From JAJRRH01 sp047638815 (GTDB taxonomy: Bacteria > Bacteroidota > Bacteroidia > Flavobacteriales_D > JABDKJ01): a DNA stretch of 14,932 nt. Location: positions 1 to 14,932 of the forward strand of contig JBLIMR010000059.1 of assembly GCA_047638815.1 (NCBI GenBank), written 5' to 3'. Made by a program: the position numbers and the translations under genes. This document shows positions 1-8,101 of the stretch, in pieces (the first letter of the stretch is position 1; every line of letters begins with the position of its first letter). Under the pieces are notes generated by a model, which was not told the origin of the DNA, did no database searches, and worked only from the letters and a program-made list of their open reading frames with translations.

Positions 1-21
1 TGGATATTTCAATAGTTCCAT

Positions 22-29
22 TACATTTG
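22..29 (+). promoter_or_regulatory. Bacteroidota -7 promoter box
   Basis: TACATTTG matches the Bacteroidota sigma-A -7 consensus TAnnTTTG exactly. It lies 20 bp before the proposed TTG start at 50, which would give a leader of roughly 15 nt. The -33 TTG element would fall at the very left edge of the window, where TGG is visible, so it cannot be verified. Confidence 0.5.
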
Positions 30-49
30 TGTAACCAAACAAACACGAC

Positions 50-1219
50 TTGAAACTGGATAAAAACATTAGTGACCTTCTCTATCAATATGACTGTGTC
101 ATAGTGCCGGAACTAGGTGGCTTTGTTAGCAATTATCATCCGGCATCGCTCGATGGGAACTCAAGTATTTTCTCTCCACCCCGTAAAGCCATTAGTTTCA
201 ATAGCTACTTAAAAAACAATGATGGACTGCTGGCAAAGTATATTGCAGAGAAAGAGTCCTTGAGTTTTGAAGAAGTAAACGAGCAGTTGAAACGAACTGT
301 AGAGGAATATTTCACCAAGCTCAATAATGGTGATAGGGTAGTCTTCGATAAAGTAGGAATCTTGTATATGGATAAGTCCAAGAAGATTCAGTTTAGCCCT
401 GAGTTGGCCAATAACTATCTTCTGGAGTCCTTTGGTTTAAGAAGAGTTTATGCTCACGCAGATCAAAAAGTGAAAACGGTTGTTAAAGAACCAATAAGAA
501 TCATCAAGAAAGAACAGCCCGTTAAAGTTGAGAATATCGTTGTTCCTATAGCACCTCCAACTGAAGTTGTGGAATTGAAGCCAAAGGATGCTCCAATTGA
601 GGAGTTGGATGATGACATGAAAAGACGGATTTGGCGATCTGCAGCGGTCATTATTCCTTTCGCCTTATTGATGGGTTATTTCTTGAAAGACCCATCCGAA
701 GGGTCCAATCAACATCTTTCGAATCTCAATCCTTTTAAGGATTCAATTGCGCATACCTATCAAAAGAGATCAGAGGTTTTTAATGTTCCTGTGACAAAGA
801 TGGAATCAGATTTCCCAGATCTATTTGAACTTCCAGAGGACAAGAAGACCATTTACTTTTCGTTGACAGACAATGAGGAAGATAAAATCCCTGTAAGCCT
901 CATTGAAAAGACTAAAACACTGCCAAGAGTTAGTGAAAAAGTAGCAAGTACCGCCTTAAATATTGAGAAATATATGGCTCCAACCGCTATAAAATCTCGG
1001 AAATACCATGTAATTGCAGGTTGTTTTGGTGAGCAAAAAAACGCTCAGAAAAAGGTAAGGCGTATCAGGAAAAAGGGCTTTGACGCCTTCATAATTGACA
1101 AGAGAAAGGGCTTGTATAGAGTTGTTTACGGTAGTTTTAGCACAAAGAATGATGCCCTCGTAATGTTACAGGCTGTAAAGCAAAACGAAGACCGTAGTGC
1201 ATGGCTTCTCAAGAAATAG
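50..1219 (+). CDS. HU-CCDC81 and SPOR domain protein, single-pass membrane protein
   Basis: This 389-residue protein probably binds peptidoglycan through a C-terminal SPOR domain (about 315-389, starting KYHVIAGCFG and containing YRVVYGSFS). The N-terminal region (about 1-135) matches the Bacteroidota HU/CCDC81-like domain: the family-typical opening is ISDLLYQYDCVIVPELGGFV, and VVFDKVGILYMD follows near 97-108. A charged, proline-containing linker (140-190) leads to one hydrophobic segment at about 195-212 (AAVIIPFALLMGYF), so the N-terminal part should be cytoplasmic and the SPOR domain periplasmic. The start is TTG. I keep it because the conserved family N-terminus begins right there and a TAnnTTTG box lies 20 bp upstream. 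SPOR domains are known to bind denuded septal glycan. What the HU-like part binds is not known to me, although HU folds often bind DNA. A role linking envelope and cytoplasm at division is inference. Confidence 0.9.
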   Translation: MKLDKNISDLLYQYDCVIVPELGGFVSNYHPASLDGNSSIFSPPRKAISFNSYLKNNDGLLAKYIAEKESLSFEEVNEQLKRTVEEYFTKLNNGDRVVFDKVGILYMDKSKKIQFSPELANNYLLESFGLRRVYAHADQKVKTVVKEPIRIIKKEQPVKVENIVVPIAPPTEVVELKPKDAPIEELDDDMKRRIWRSAAVIIPFALLMGYFLKDPSEGSNQHLSNLNPFKDSIAHTYQKRSEVFNVPVTKMESDFPDLFELPEDKKTIYFSLTDNEEDKIPVSLIEKTKTLPRVSEKVASTALNIEKYMAPTAIKSRKYHVIAGCFGEQKNAQKKVRRIRKKGFDAFIIDKRKGLYRVVYGSFSTKNDALVMLQAVKQNEDRSAWLLKK

Positions 1220-1251
1220 TCGGATTATTTTCAAAAAGGTCGCATTTTAAC

Positions 1252-1281
1252 TTTGTATCTCACCTCAAGAGTATAACTTTG
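1252..1281 (+). promoter_or_regulatory. Promoter of the STAS-like gene (-33 TTTG / -7 TAACTTTG)
   Basis: The -7 box TAACTTTG (1274-1281) matches TAnnTTTG exactly, and TTTG at 1252-1255 sits 18 bp upstream as a -33 element, within the usual Bacteroidota spacing. Transcription would start near 1287, about 20 nt before the GTG at 1307. The -33 TTTG is itself the end of another exact TAACTTTG (1248-1255), so a second, upstream promoter may exist. Confidence 0.65.
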
Positions 1282-1306
1282 TCTTAACAAATTTTAGAAG
1301 TCAAAC

Positions 1307-1705
1307 GTGGCAATACGAGTTGAAGATATCGGTGACCTTACCATTACATTTGAAGAGGTAGGTTATGTACATTTCCATTTCAAGAAATCAGATAAACCCG
1401 TTGGGGCTTCGCTGATTAAAAAGGCACTTGAGATATTAAAAAAGGAGTTAAAGCAGAAAGCTTGTTTGCTTGTTAGTACTGAAGAAGGAGCAACACTATC
1501 ACAAGATGCCAGGGATTTCGCTTCTTCAGAATCCTTTGATGAGTACATCCTTGCAGACGCTATTATTAGAGCCAATTACTCGCATGAGATGGCTGCCAAT
1601 TTTTTCATCAGATTTAACAGACCCAATAGACCTGTGAAGCTGTTTCCTAGTAAGGAAAAAGCCTTGACATGGATAGCCGAAATACAAGATCAGGCTAACA
1701 ATTAA
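1307..1705 (+). CDS. STAS/SEC14-like small protein (DUF7793 type)
   Basis: This soluble 132-residue protein has no signal peptide or membrane segment. Its pattern resembles the small Bacteroidota STAS/SEC14-like family. A beta strand (YVHFHFK, 20-26) is followed by a helix (34-50) and a central strand ending in a small-residue turn (KACLLVSTEEGATLS, 51-65). Next comes ARDFASSE and a helix with ADAIIRANYSHEMAANFFI (83-101), and the FNRPNRPVKLF motif (103-113) leads into a final helix with EKALTWIAEI. I recall this layout from family members but cannot confirm it by search. The start is GTG, supported by a strong promoter 26-55 bp upstream. The partner and function are unknown. STAS-like folds commonly act as regulatory binding modules, but nothing here names a ligand. 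The thioesterase gene follows after 16 bp and is probably co-transcribed. Confidence 0.8.
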   Translation: MAIRVEDIGDLTITFEEVGYVHFHFKKSDKPVGASLIKKALEILKKELKQKACLLVSTEEGATLSQDARDFASSESFDEYILADAIIRANYSHEMAANFFIRFNRPNRPVKLFPSKEKALTWIAEIQDQANN

Positions 1706-1721
1706 AAACGTCCATTTCCCT

Positions 1722-2234
1722 ATGAGAAAAAAAGTAAACGCTGAAAAAACTTTAGCGATAAGCACGCATTTAGTTTTGCCACATGAGACCAACACTCTAG
1801 GAAATCTCATGGGAGGCCAGCTTCTGAATTGGATAGATATTAACTCCGCTATTGCAGCGCATAGGCTTTGCAGAAGAGTTGTTGTCACAGCCTCTGTAAA
1901 CAATGTTGCTTTCAATAAATCGATAGGTTTGGGGCAAATAGTAACTATAGAATCTAAAGTCTCAAGATCATTCAATTCTTCTATGGAGGTATTTTCCGAA
2001 GTTTTTGTTGAAGATCATATTACAGGAGAAAGAAGCAAGTGCAACGAATCCATATATACCTTTGTTGCGGTGGACCAAAATGGTCAAACCATAGAAGTGC
2101 CAGAACTTGTGCCTGTAACTGAAGATGAAAAGACTCGTTTTGACGGTGCGCTTAGAAGAAAACAACTAAGTTTGATTCTAGCCAAAAGAATGAAGCCCGA
2201 GGAAGCTTCAGAACTCAAGGCATTATTCGGATAA
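1722..2234 (+). CDS. Acyl-CoA thioesterase, hotdog fold (YciA/ACOT family)
   Basis: This 170-residue cytoplasmic enzyme should hydrolyse acyl-CoA to free fatty acid and CoA. The hotdog active-site signature is present: HETNTLGNLMGGQLLNWID (21-39) contains the conserved Asn24, Gly31-Gly32 on the central helix and Asp39. The following strands VVVTASVNNVAF (53-64) and GQIVTIESKVSRSFNSSMEV (71-90) match the bacterial YciA/ACOT pattern. The length fits a single-hotdog subunit; family members assemble into hexamers. The gene lies 16 bp after the STAS-like gene with no visible promoter of its own. It ends 4 bp from the stop of the converging glycosyltransferase gene, leaving almost no room for a terminator. 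Chain-length preference cannot be read from sequence. A role in membrane-lipid or CoA balance is inference. Confidence 0.9.
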   Translation: MRKKVNAEKTLAISTHLVLPHETNTLGNLMGGQLLNWIDINSAIAAHRLCRRVVVTASVNNVAFNKSIGLGQIVTIESKVSRSFNSSMEVFSEVFVEDHITGERSKCNESIYTFVAVDQNGQTIEVPELVPVTEDEKTRFDGALRRKQLSLILAKRMKPEEASELKALFG

Positions 2235-2238
2235 TTTC

Positions 2239-3225
2239 TTAAGAATTATAAATCCAATTGATGTGATGAAGAACATCTTCATCCAATATTCGATTGATAC
2301 ACCCGCCCTTATATTTACACCTATTACCAAGTTTAGAGCAAGGCCGCTTCCTTAAGTTTTCTGGCTCAAGATTTACAGATTTTAGTCCAGCTTCATATGG
2401 TCCCATCCCCAAGTTTGGTGTTGTACAACCCCATAGGGCAATAATATCCTTCTTATATGCTGCGGCTATATGCATCATTCCAGTGTCCGGAGTCACTACC
2501 AAACGTGCTTGCTTTACAATATTCGCGGATTGATTTAATGAATAGCGACCCACGGTATTGTAAACGTTCGAGCCAAGATTGGCCTTGATGTAATCCGCAT
2601 CAGCCATGTCTGTTGGACCACCAATTAATACTACCTTCTCACGGATTTGTTTTAATACACTGACATTTTTTTCTTTGGAAAACCTTTTCCCCTTATACGT
2701 TGCACCAATACACCAGGCAATAAAATCATTCTCCTTTAGATCCATTGAGATTTTGCTCAAATCAACGTGATCTTTAATATCGATATAGTGATCCAAACCT
2801 TTATGATCATTCTCGATATTAAAATGATCCAGACAGTCCATGTAACGATCTACAATGTGTCTTTCAGCCATTAGATTGACTCCGGTGTTCACCAAGACCC
2901 ATTTTTGGAGGTTTAGTTTGTCAACCGTGGCATTTGGCGCTTTTATTCTTTGTTTAATTTTAAGAGATCTCAAGTTGTTATGAAGATCAATAACATAGTC
3001 AAACTTCTCTTTCACCAATGATGGGAGACATTCTCTCACATTGTCTTTATATGTCCATAATTTATCAATGTATGGATTCGCAGATAAAACAGATTCATAG
3101 ACTTCCTTTACAACATAATGTACTTCATAGTCATAGGATTTCCTTCTCTTAAGGCTTCTTAAAACTGGCGTAGTAAGAACAATGTCTCCAATGGAGCTCA
3201 ATCTTATGATTAGAATTTTGGTCAT
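2239..3225 (-). CDS. Glycosyltransferase family 9 (heptosyltransferase-like)
   Basis: This 328-residue protein has the GT-B signatures of GT9. The N-terminal ILIIRLSSIGDIVLTTPVL (4-22) includes the catalytic-base candidate Asp14. The C-terminal nucleotide-sugar site VVTPDTGMMHIAAA (243-256) is followed by ALWGCTTPNLGMGPY (263-277). A cysteine cluster near the end (Cys296, Cys303, Cys309) resembles the C-terminal motif of WaaF-like members. GT9 enzymes transfer heptose or other sugars from activated donors to lipopolysaccharide core or similar glycans at the inner-membrane cytoplasmic face. The donor here is not evident, and Bacteroidota members need not use heptose. It is the last gene of the yicC-gmk-nadD operon, 30 bp after nadD. 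It ends 4 bp from the opposing thioesterase gene. Confidence 0.9.
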   Translation of the reverse strand: MTKILIIRLSSIGDIVLTTPVLRSLKRRKSYDYEVHYVVKEVYESVLSANPYIDKLWTYKDNVRECLPSLVKEKFDYVIDLHNNLRSLKIKQRIKAPNATVDKLNLQKWVLVNTGVNLMAERHIVDRYMDCLDHFNIENDHKGLDHYIDIKDHVDLSKISMDLKENDFIAWCIGATYKGKRFSKEKNVSVLKQIREKVVLIGGPTDMADADYIKANLGSNVYNTVGRYSLNQSANIVKQARLVVTPDTGMMHIAAAYKKDIIALWGCTTPNLGMGPYEAGLKSVNLEPENLRKRPCSKLGNRCKYKGGCINRILDEDVLHHINWIYNS

Positions 3226-3255
3226 TTAATAATAAACTCTGCTGGTCGTATAAAA

Positions 3256-3831
3256 TTATCGATAAAGATTGTTCGTTATGATATATTTCCAAACGTCATC
3301 ATGTAACATGTATTGGACATTAGGATTATCCGTTTCCAACTGCTTTCGGATGTAGGTAGAGGACAATTCAATAATAGGGGCTTCGGTGAATTGCACATTC
3401 TCCGGTAATTCTTTGATAAAAGATTTCTTGACTTTATATCCAACACGCGGATATACGAAGATGTTCTGATCCAAAATATATTCTGATTCACGCCACTTAT
3501 TAATCCCCAAAACATTGTCACTACCCATAATTATACTGAAATCAGTATTGGGACATTCTTCATTTAGATGCTTTAATGTATTAACAGTGTATGACGGCTT
3601 AGGCAGATTAAACTCCACTGTGGAGACCTTAATCTTATCATTTCCTTCAAGTGCCAATTCAATAAGTTTGAGCCTGATTTTTTCATCAAGAAGATCCGTG
3701 CTTTTTTTAAAAGGATTCTGAGGAGAGAGAACTATCCAAATTTCATCATGAAATTGGCACATGTATTCGGCAATTATGAGATGCCCAATATGTAAGGGAT
3801 TAAAACTCCCAAATAGTAATCCAACGTTCAT
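3256..3831 (-). CDS. nadD: Nicotinate-nucleotide adenylyltransferase
   Basis: This 191-residue enzyme makes nicotinic acid adenine dinucleotide from nicotinate mononucleotide and ATP, the penultimate step of NAD synthesis in the cytoplasm. The nucleotidyltransferase signature GSFNPLHIGH (8-17) is complete, with both active-site His residues. The second signature SSTYIR (157-162) is the typical C-terminal ISSTxIR motif. IMGSDNVLGINKW (101-113) contains the conserved D and W region of NadD. Length is normal for the family. Its ATG abuts the TAA of gmk with no base between, so translation is likely coupled. The gmk-nadD order is common in Bacteroidota. Confidence 0.96.
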   Translation of the reverse strand: MNVGLLFGSFNPLHIGHLIIAEYMCQFHDEIWIVLSPQNPFKKSTDLLDEKIRLKLIELALEGNDKIKVSTVEFNLPKPSYTVNTLKHLNEECPNTDFSIIMGSDNVLGINKWRESEYILDQNIFVYPRVGYKVKKSFIKELPENVQFTEAPIIELSSTYIRKQLETDNPNVQYMLHDDVWKYIITNNLYR

Positions 3832-4410
3832 TTATGACAAGAATTGATTAATTATTTCACAAGCCTCGGCACATGATTTGTCCAATTCATCATTGACAAT
3901 AACTACATCAAAGTTGATTGATTCTTTCATTTCTACATTCGCTTTCGCTAGTCTTTTCTCAATTTGCTCCAGTGAATCGGTCTTTCTACTACGGAGTCTA
4001 TTTTCTAATACATCCATTGAGGGTGGTTGTATGAATATTGACAGGGCCTTTTCACCAAGCTTCTTCTTCAGATTGATTCCACCAATGACATCAACGTCAA
4101 AAATAACTTGATGCTCGAGTGACCATATTCTTTCTAGTTCCTGATTCAAAGTGCCATAAAATTGATTTTCATAAACTTCCTCCCACTCTAGAAACTCACC
4201 ATTCATTATTTTTGATTTGAAATCATCAGTATCAAGAAAATAGTAATCCTTACCGTGAACCTCTTCACCCCTCGATTTCCTATTTGTTGCCGAAACGGAA
4301 AAGGATAGATTGAGATCTTGCGCAAGGAGATATCTGACTATCGTAGTCTTACCAGCACCAGAAGGAGCCGATACAATTATCCCTTTACCAGAAGCTTTTT
4401 TAAAGGACAT
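3832..4410 (-). CDS. gmk: Guanylate kinase
   Basis: This 192-residue kinase phosphorylates GMP to GDP with ATP in the cytoplasm. Walker A is SAPSGAGKTT (14-23). The GMP-binding region SVSATNRKSRGEEVHGKDY (38-56) has the conserved Arg44 and Arg47. EWEEVYENQFYGT (75-87) supplies further GMP contacts, and FDVDVIGG (104-111) is the Walker-B-like strand. The lid region contains RLRSRKTDSLEQIEKRL (138-154). Length is typical. The start overlaps the last 11 bp of yicC and the stop abuts the nadD ATG, so the three genes form a tightly coupled unit. Confidence 0.97.
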   Translation of the reverse strand: MSFKKASGKGIIVSAPSGAGKTTIVRYLLAQDLNLSFSVSATNRKSRGEEVHGKDYYFLDTDDFKSKIMNGEFLEWEEVYENQFYGTLNQELERIWSLEHQVIFDVDVIGGINLKKKLGEKALSIFIQPPSMDVLENRLRSRKTDSLEQIEKRLAKANVEMKESINFDVVIVNDELDKSCAEACEIINQFLS

Positions 4411-5269
4411 TTAGTAACTGTTCTTTTATTTTTTCCAGTTCGTCCTTCATCATTACAACCATTTTCTGCATATCAGCATCATAGGACTTTGCTCCTAATG
4501 TATTTATCTCTCTCCCAAGTTCTTGTGAGATGAATCTTAATTTTTTTCCCTCAGAAATATCGGTATTAATGCACTCCATGAAATAGTCAATATTCCCTTG
4601 CAATCGAATAAGCTCTTCATTCACATCCATTTTTTCGATGTAGTAGATCAACTCTTGCTCAAAACGATTCTCATCAACTGCGATATCTTCGAGATTGGTT
4701 TTTAAATTCTTTCTAATTCGCTCTTTTATTTTATCAACTCGATTATCCGCAATCGGCTGAACTTGATCCTTTAGCTTAGCAATGTTTTCAATATTGGTGA
4801 GAAGGTCTTTTTTAAGCATATCACCTTCGCTAATTCTATAATTATCTATGGCATCTAATGCATCACCTATAAGAGATTTTAACGCATTCCATTCCGCCTT
4901 ATCTGCTTCAATCTTTTCAGTTAATAGCGCATCAGGCATACCCAAGACCAAGGATAGTTTATCTTTTATGTCGGTTCCAAGTTCTTTTTCTAGGGCGGTT
5001 AATTCCTCGAAATAACTGATAACTAATGGCCTGTTGATTGTTGACTTATTGCTATTGCCATCTGTTCTGTTGATGCTAATCTCTACTTTTCCACGCTCAA
5101 GTTTGTCATTAACCATGGTTCTAATATCCATTTCATAAGCTTTGAAATTGGATGGTACACGGAGCGAGAGATCCAAGGACTTGCTGTTCAGTGATCTTAT
5201 CTCAACAATGGTATTGAGATTTTCAATGGCCCCACTTGCTTTACCATATCCAGTCATGGATTTTATCAT
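4400..5269 (-). CDS. yicC: YicC family protein (putative endoribonuclease)
   Basis: This is a 289-residue member of the YicC/YloC family. The start at 5269 gives MIKSMTGYGKASG, the almost invariant family N-terminus. A longer reading from 5326 adds 19 residues with no family resemblance and was rejected. The C-terminal DUF1732 region has RFEQELIYYIEKMDVNEEL, followed by KLRFISQELGREINTLGAKS and the closing helix. In E. coli YicC has been linked to turnover of small RNA such as RyhB, and related proteins act as endoribonucleases. The same activity here is inference. It is the first gene of the operon and overlaps gmk by 11 bp. I found no exact TAnnTTTG box upstream on this strand; TATTTTCG (5295-5288) differs by one base but has no well-spaced -33 element. 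Confidence 0.94.
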   Translation of the reverse strand: MIKSMTGYGKASGAIENLNTIVEIRSLNSKSLDLSLRVPSNFKAYEMDIRTMVNDKLERGKVEISINRTDGNSNKSTINRPLVISYFEELTALEKELGTDIKDKLSLVLGMPDALLTEKIEADKAEWNALKSLIGDALDAIDNYRISEGDMLKKDLLTNIENIAKLKDQVQPIADNRVDKIKERIRKNLKTNLEDIAVDENRFEQELIYYIEKMDVNEELIRLQGNIDYFMECINTDISEGKKLRFISQELGREINTLGAKSYDADMQKMVVMMKDELEKIKEQLLNVL

Positions 5270-5362
5270 ATTCTCGCTTTTAGCATGCGAAAATACACAA
5301 TTCATTTGTGAGTGTAGTAATCTCAATTTGGAGGTTTAATCATGCTCAAACTCAAGCCAAAA

Positions 5363-5389
5363 AGCCTTTTGTCACATTAACAAAAGGCT
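5363..5389 (-). terminator. Perfect hairpin, terminator-like on the minus strand, between divergent genes
   Basis: AGCCTTTTGT (5363-5372) and ACAAAAGGCT (5380-5389) form a perfect 10-bp stem with a 7-nt loop. Read on the minus strand, the stem is followed directly by TTTTGG, the layout of an intrinsic terminator. On the plus strand no T-run follows. It lies between two divergently transcribed genes, about 94 bp before yicC and 73 bp before the AsmA gene. It therefore ends no visible gene; it could be a leader attenuator of yicC-gmk-nadD or a relic of a lost upstream gene. Confidence 0.5.
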
Positions 5390-5461
5390 ATTGAATAAAA
5401 GGGTAAATACCACGTTAAGGGCATAAGACATACTTTAAATTTAATGATTGCATTCTTGTTA

Positions 5462-8089
5462 ATGAATAAATTAATCAAAATATCATTTGCCCTAGGAACT
5501 ATGGCGATTCTTGTTGTCGGGATATTTGTGGGTTTGGCATATTTGTTTGAGGATGAAATCGTAGAAGGAGTGCAGCTTAAAATCAATGAAAAGCTAGAGA
5601 CAAGAGTAGCGGTAGGAGAGATGAACTTCTCAATGCTTGCACGTTTTCCCTATGCCTCAATTAAGTTTGATGAGGTTTTCATAGAGAATAAGGATATTGA
5701 AGGAGACACATTGCTTTTTGCTGAAGAACTCTACCTTTCATTTAATATGATGGATTTGGTGAGTAAAAACTATACCATCAAGAAGGCCGAAATCAACGAT
5801 GGTAAGATTCACATGCATCGAGATAATAATGGAAGCAGCAATTATATCTTCTGGCAAAAAACAAATGATAGTGCCGCAACCGTAAACTTTGATATCGAAG
5901 AACTGAAGCTGCGGGCTATGGATTACACTTATCTCCTGGGAAATGATAAGTTTGAATTGAAGGGGTTTGTTGAAGATCTCAATCTCTCAGGTGGAGTGGA
6001 TGATAATGGACTGAGCCTTAGTAATAGAGTGGTTTTGGACCTTAGATCATTGAAATATGAGAATAAGACTTATATCGAAAATCAACATACAAAATTAGAG
6101 GGTGATATTAATTTAAACAACAAGTATAGTGAGCTGTCATTCAGCGACTTTAAACTTAGTTTTGGAGAAATAGAATTGCCTATTGATGGCAAGATATTTA
6201 ATGCGGATGATCATTGGAACGTGGATTTGAAAACGAGTAATAATACAAATTTAAAAAATGTACTTACCGTTCTTTCCGATGAGGTCAAAGAGGAATTCGA
6301 TTCTTATAATCTACGTGGTAAATTGGCTTATGACGCCAGTTTGGTGGGTGCAATGAAGAAGGATGAAGTACCCTTGTTAAGAATTAATTTTCAAGTGGAT
6401 AATGGAAAGGTTGAGGAGCGAACTTCTGGTGTAACGTTAGACAACCTCTATTTCAAAGGGGCATATCAAAGTCTTCAGAAGGGAAGTGAAAGAATGGAGA
6501 TTGAAGAATTGAAAGGAGTTCTTGCGGGCGGAACTATAGCTGTTTCTGGGGGTATAGAGAATTTTGAAAATCCTTGGCTTAATTTGAATTTGAACTCTGA
6601 AATCAAACTGGGTGCACTTCAGCAGTTTCTTAAAATTGACCATATTAATGAAATGCATGGTAATGTTCTGGTAAAGACACATTTTAAGGGACCTTTCCCA
6701 TCTAAGGAAGTAAGCAGAGCAAAGCTGGATAAGCTCAAGATGTCAGGTGACATGGAATTTAATGACTTGGTCATGACGCTGAAAGATGGGAATCAATCCT
6801 TTGAACAACTATCGGGTTCCGTTGTGTTTGATGACAGTGATTTGAACATCCAAAATCTAACAGGAAGCTTGAACGGAAGTCCCTTTGAGGTTGAGGGCAA
6901 CCTCAGGGGCTTTGTTCAGTATGTTTTCGACAAACAGGATCAATTCAACCTAGATGCTAAGATCTCTTCCCCTCACTTAGATCTGAACGCACTTTTAGCT
7001 GAAAATAGCGAAGATGGAGATGCTAATATCAATCTTGATAACAAGCTAAATCTTAACCTAGATGCGAAAATTGATAAATTGACGTACAAAAATTTTATTG
7101 CTGAAAACATCAATGGAAATGTAAAGATTATTGAGGGGGCATTGCACGTTAATAATGTTTCTTTTAATTCTGCAGAAGGTTCGGTGAAAGGAAATTTAAG
7201 CATCAAGAAATCATCGGAGAATAGCTTTGTAATCAATTCAAGCACAAATATTCAAGACATTGATATTTCGGAAATCTTCAATCAATTTGACCAATTTGGT
7301 CAGGAGTTCATTCAATCCAAACATCTCAAAGGTATTGGCAATGCGGAGTTGACCTATCAGTCTGTTATGAATAGAACCCTCGACATAGATCCCAAAAGCA
7401 TTGTGTGTCATGCGGAGTTGGCCATTAGAGATGGAGAGCTTATTAATCATGAAGCCATGAAAGATATTTACATCGCTCTAAATGATAATAAGCTTGTAAA
7501 GCCTTTTGTTCGCTTGGTGGAGCTTAAAAATGAACTGACCCATTTAAAATTTTCAACTTTAAAGAATACGATAAGTATCAAGAATGAAAACATAAGTATT
7601 CCTGAAATGACTATTGCCTCTAATGCAATGAATATCAACATATCAGGTCAACATGATTTCAAAAATAATATTGATTACAAATTCAATTTCAAGTTATCTG
7701 ATATATTGTTGAGAAAGAATGAGTCAGAGTTTGGTATTATAGCAGATGACGGTACCGGGGCAAAATTATTCATGAGAATGCATGGAACGACAAAGAACCC
7801 AAAGTTCGAAATGGATCGTCAGAAAGCAAAAGAATCAAGACAAGAGCAGTTTATAGCAGAGAAGGCAACCTTAAAGAACATCATAAAGGAAGAGTTATTC
7901 AAGAAGGGTGGAGACTCAACACCCAAGGACGAAACTAAAGCTATCATCACGATTGAAGTGGATAGTGAGATCGATGAAGGGGGTCAGGATGCGAAGAAAG
8001 CAAAGACTGATATTCAAAAGAAAACAGCTGAAAAAACAAAAATTGATTTTTTCGATGAAGGTGATGAAACTGATGATGATGATTTTTAG
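5462..8089 (+). CDS. AsmA-like envelope protein
   Basis: This long protein (875 residues from the chosen start) has one N-terminal membrane anchor (about 8-29, ALGTMAILVVGIFVGLAYLF) and a large periplasmic beta-rich region. LKINEKLETRVAVGEMNFSM and FPYASIKFDEVFIEN are typical of the Bacteroidota AsmA N-terminal domain. Long alternations of the type 'LNLNLDAKIDKLTYKNF' suggest the elongated beta-groove of AsmA/TamB-type proteins, which are known to carry phospholipid between membranes. The C-terminal AsmA-like region (about 630-790) is followed by a charged, repeat-poor tail ending in an acidic run (DEGDETDDDDF). I chose ATG 5462 because the usual MNKLIK-type start and membrane segment begin there. 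An in-frame ATG at 5444 would add only six residues. The histidine kinase starts 12 bp downstream, so the two are probably co-transcribed. The exact cargo is unknown. Confidence 0.87.
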   Translation: MNKLIKISFALGTMAILVVGIFVGLAYLFEDEIVEGVQLKINEKLETRVAVGEMNFSMLARFPYASIKFDEVFIENKDIEGDTLLFAEELYLSFNMMDLVSKNYTIKKAEINDGKIHMHRDNNGSSNYIFWQKTNDSAATVNFDIEELKLRAMDYTYLLGNDKFELKGFVEDLNLSGGVDDNGLSLSNRVVLDLRSLKYENKTYIENQHTKLEGDINLNNKYSELSFSDFKLSFGEIELPIDGKIFNADDHWNVDLKTSNNTNLKNVLTVLSDEVKEEFDSYNLRGKLAYDASLVGAMKKDEVPLLRINFQVDNGKVEERTSGVTLDNLYFKGAYQSLQKGSERMEIEELKGVLAGGTIAVSGGIENFENPWLNLNLNSEIKLGALQQFLKIDHINEMHGNVLVKTHFKGPFPSKEVSRAKLDKLKMSGDMEFNDLVMTLKDGNQSFEQLSGSVVFDDSDLNIQNLTGSLNGSPFEVEGNLRGFVQYVFDKQDQFNLDAKISSPHLDLNALLAENSEDGDANINLDNKLNLNLDAKIDKLTYKNFIAENINGNVKIIEGALHVNNVSFNSAEGSVKGNLSIKKSSENSFVINSSTNIQDIDISEIFNQFDQFGQEFIQSKHLKGIGNAELTYQSVMNRTLDIDPKSIVCHAELAIRDGELINHEAMKDIYIALNDNKLVKPFVRLVELKNELTHLKFSTLKNTISIKNENISIPEMTIASNAMNINISGQHDFKNNIDYKFNFKLSDILLRKNESEFGIIADDGTGAKLFMRMHGTTKNPKFEMDRQKAKESRQEQFIAEKATLKNIIKEELFKKGGDSTPKDETKAIITIEVDSEIDEGGQDAKKAKTDIQKKTAEKTKIDFFDEGDETDDDDF

Positions 8090-8101
8090 AACGGGTTGTA
8101 G

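Noticed and set aside
463..651. Minus-strand reading frame inside the SPOR gene, and similar antisense frames elsewhere
   Set aside because: They lie within well-supported genes, have no recognisable motifs and look like shadows of the coding strand.
2236..2245. TTCTTAAGAA palindrome between convergent genes
   Set aside because: It is short, has no loop, and overlaps the glycosyltransferase stop; not a convincing terminator.
5270..5326. Longer yicC start at 5326
   Set aside because: The family N-terminus MIKSMTGYG begins at 5269; the extra 19 residues match nothing.
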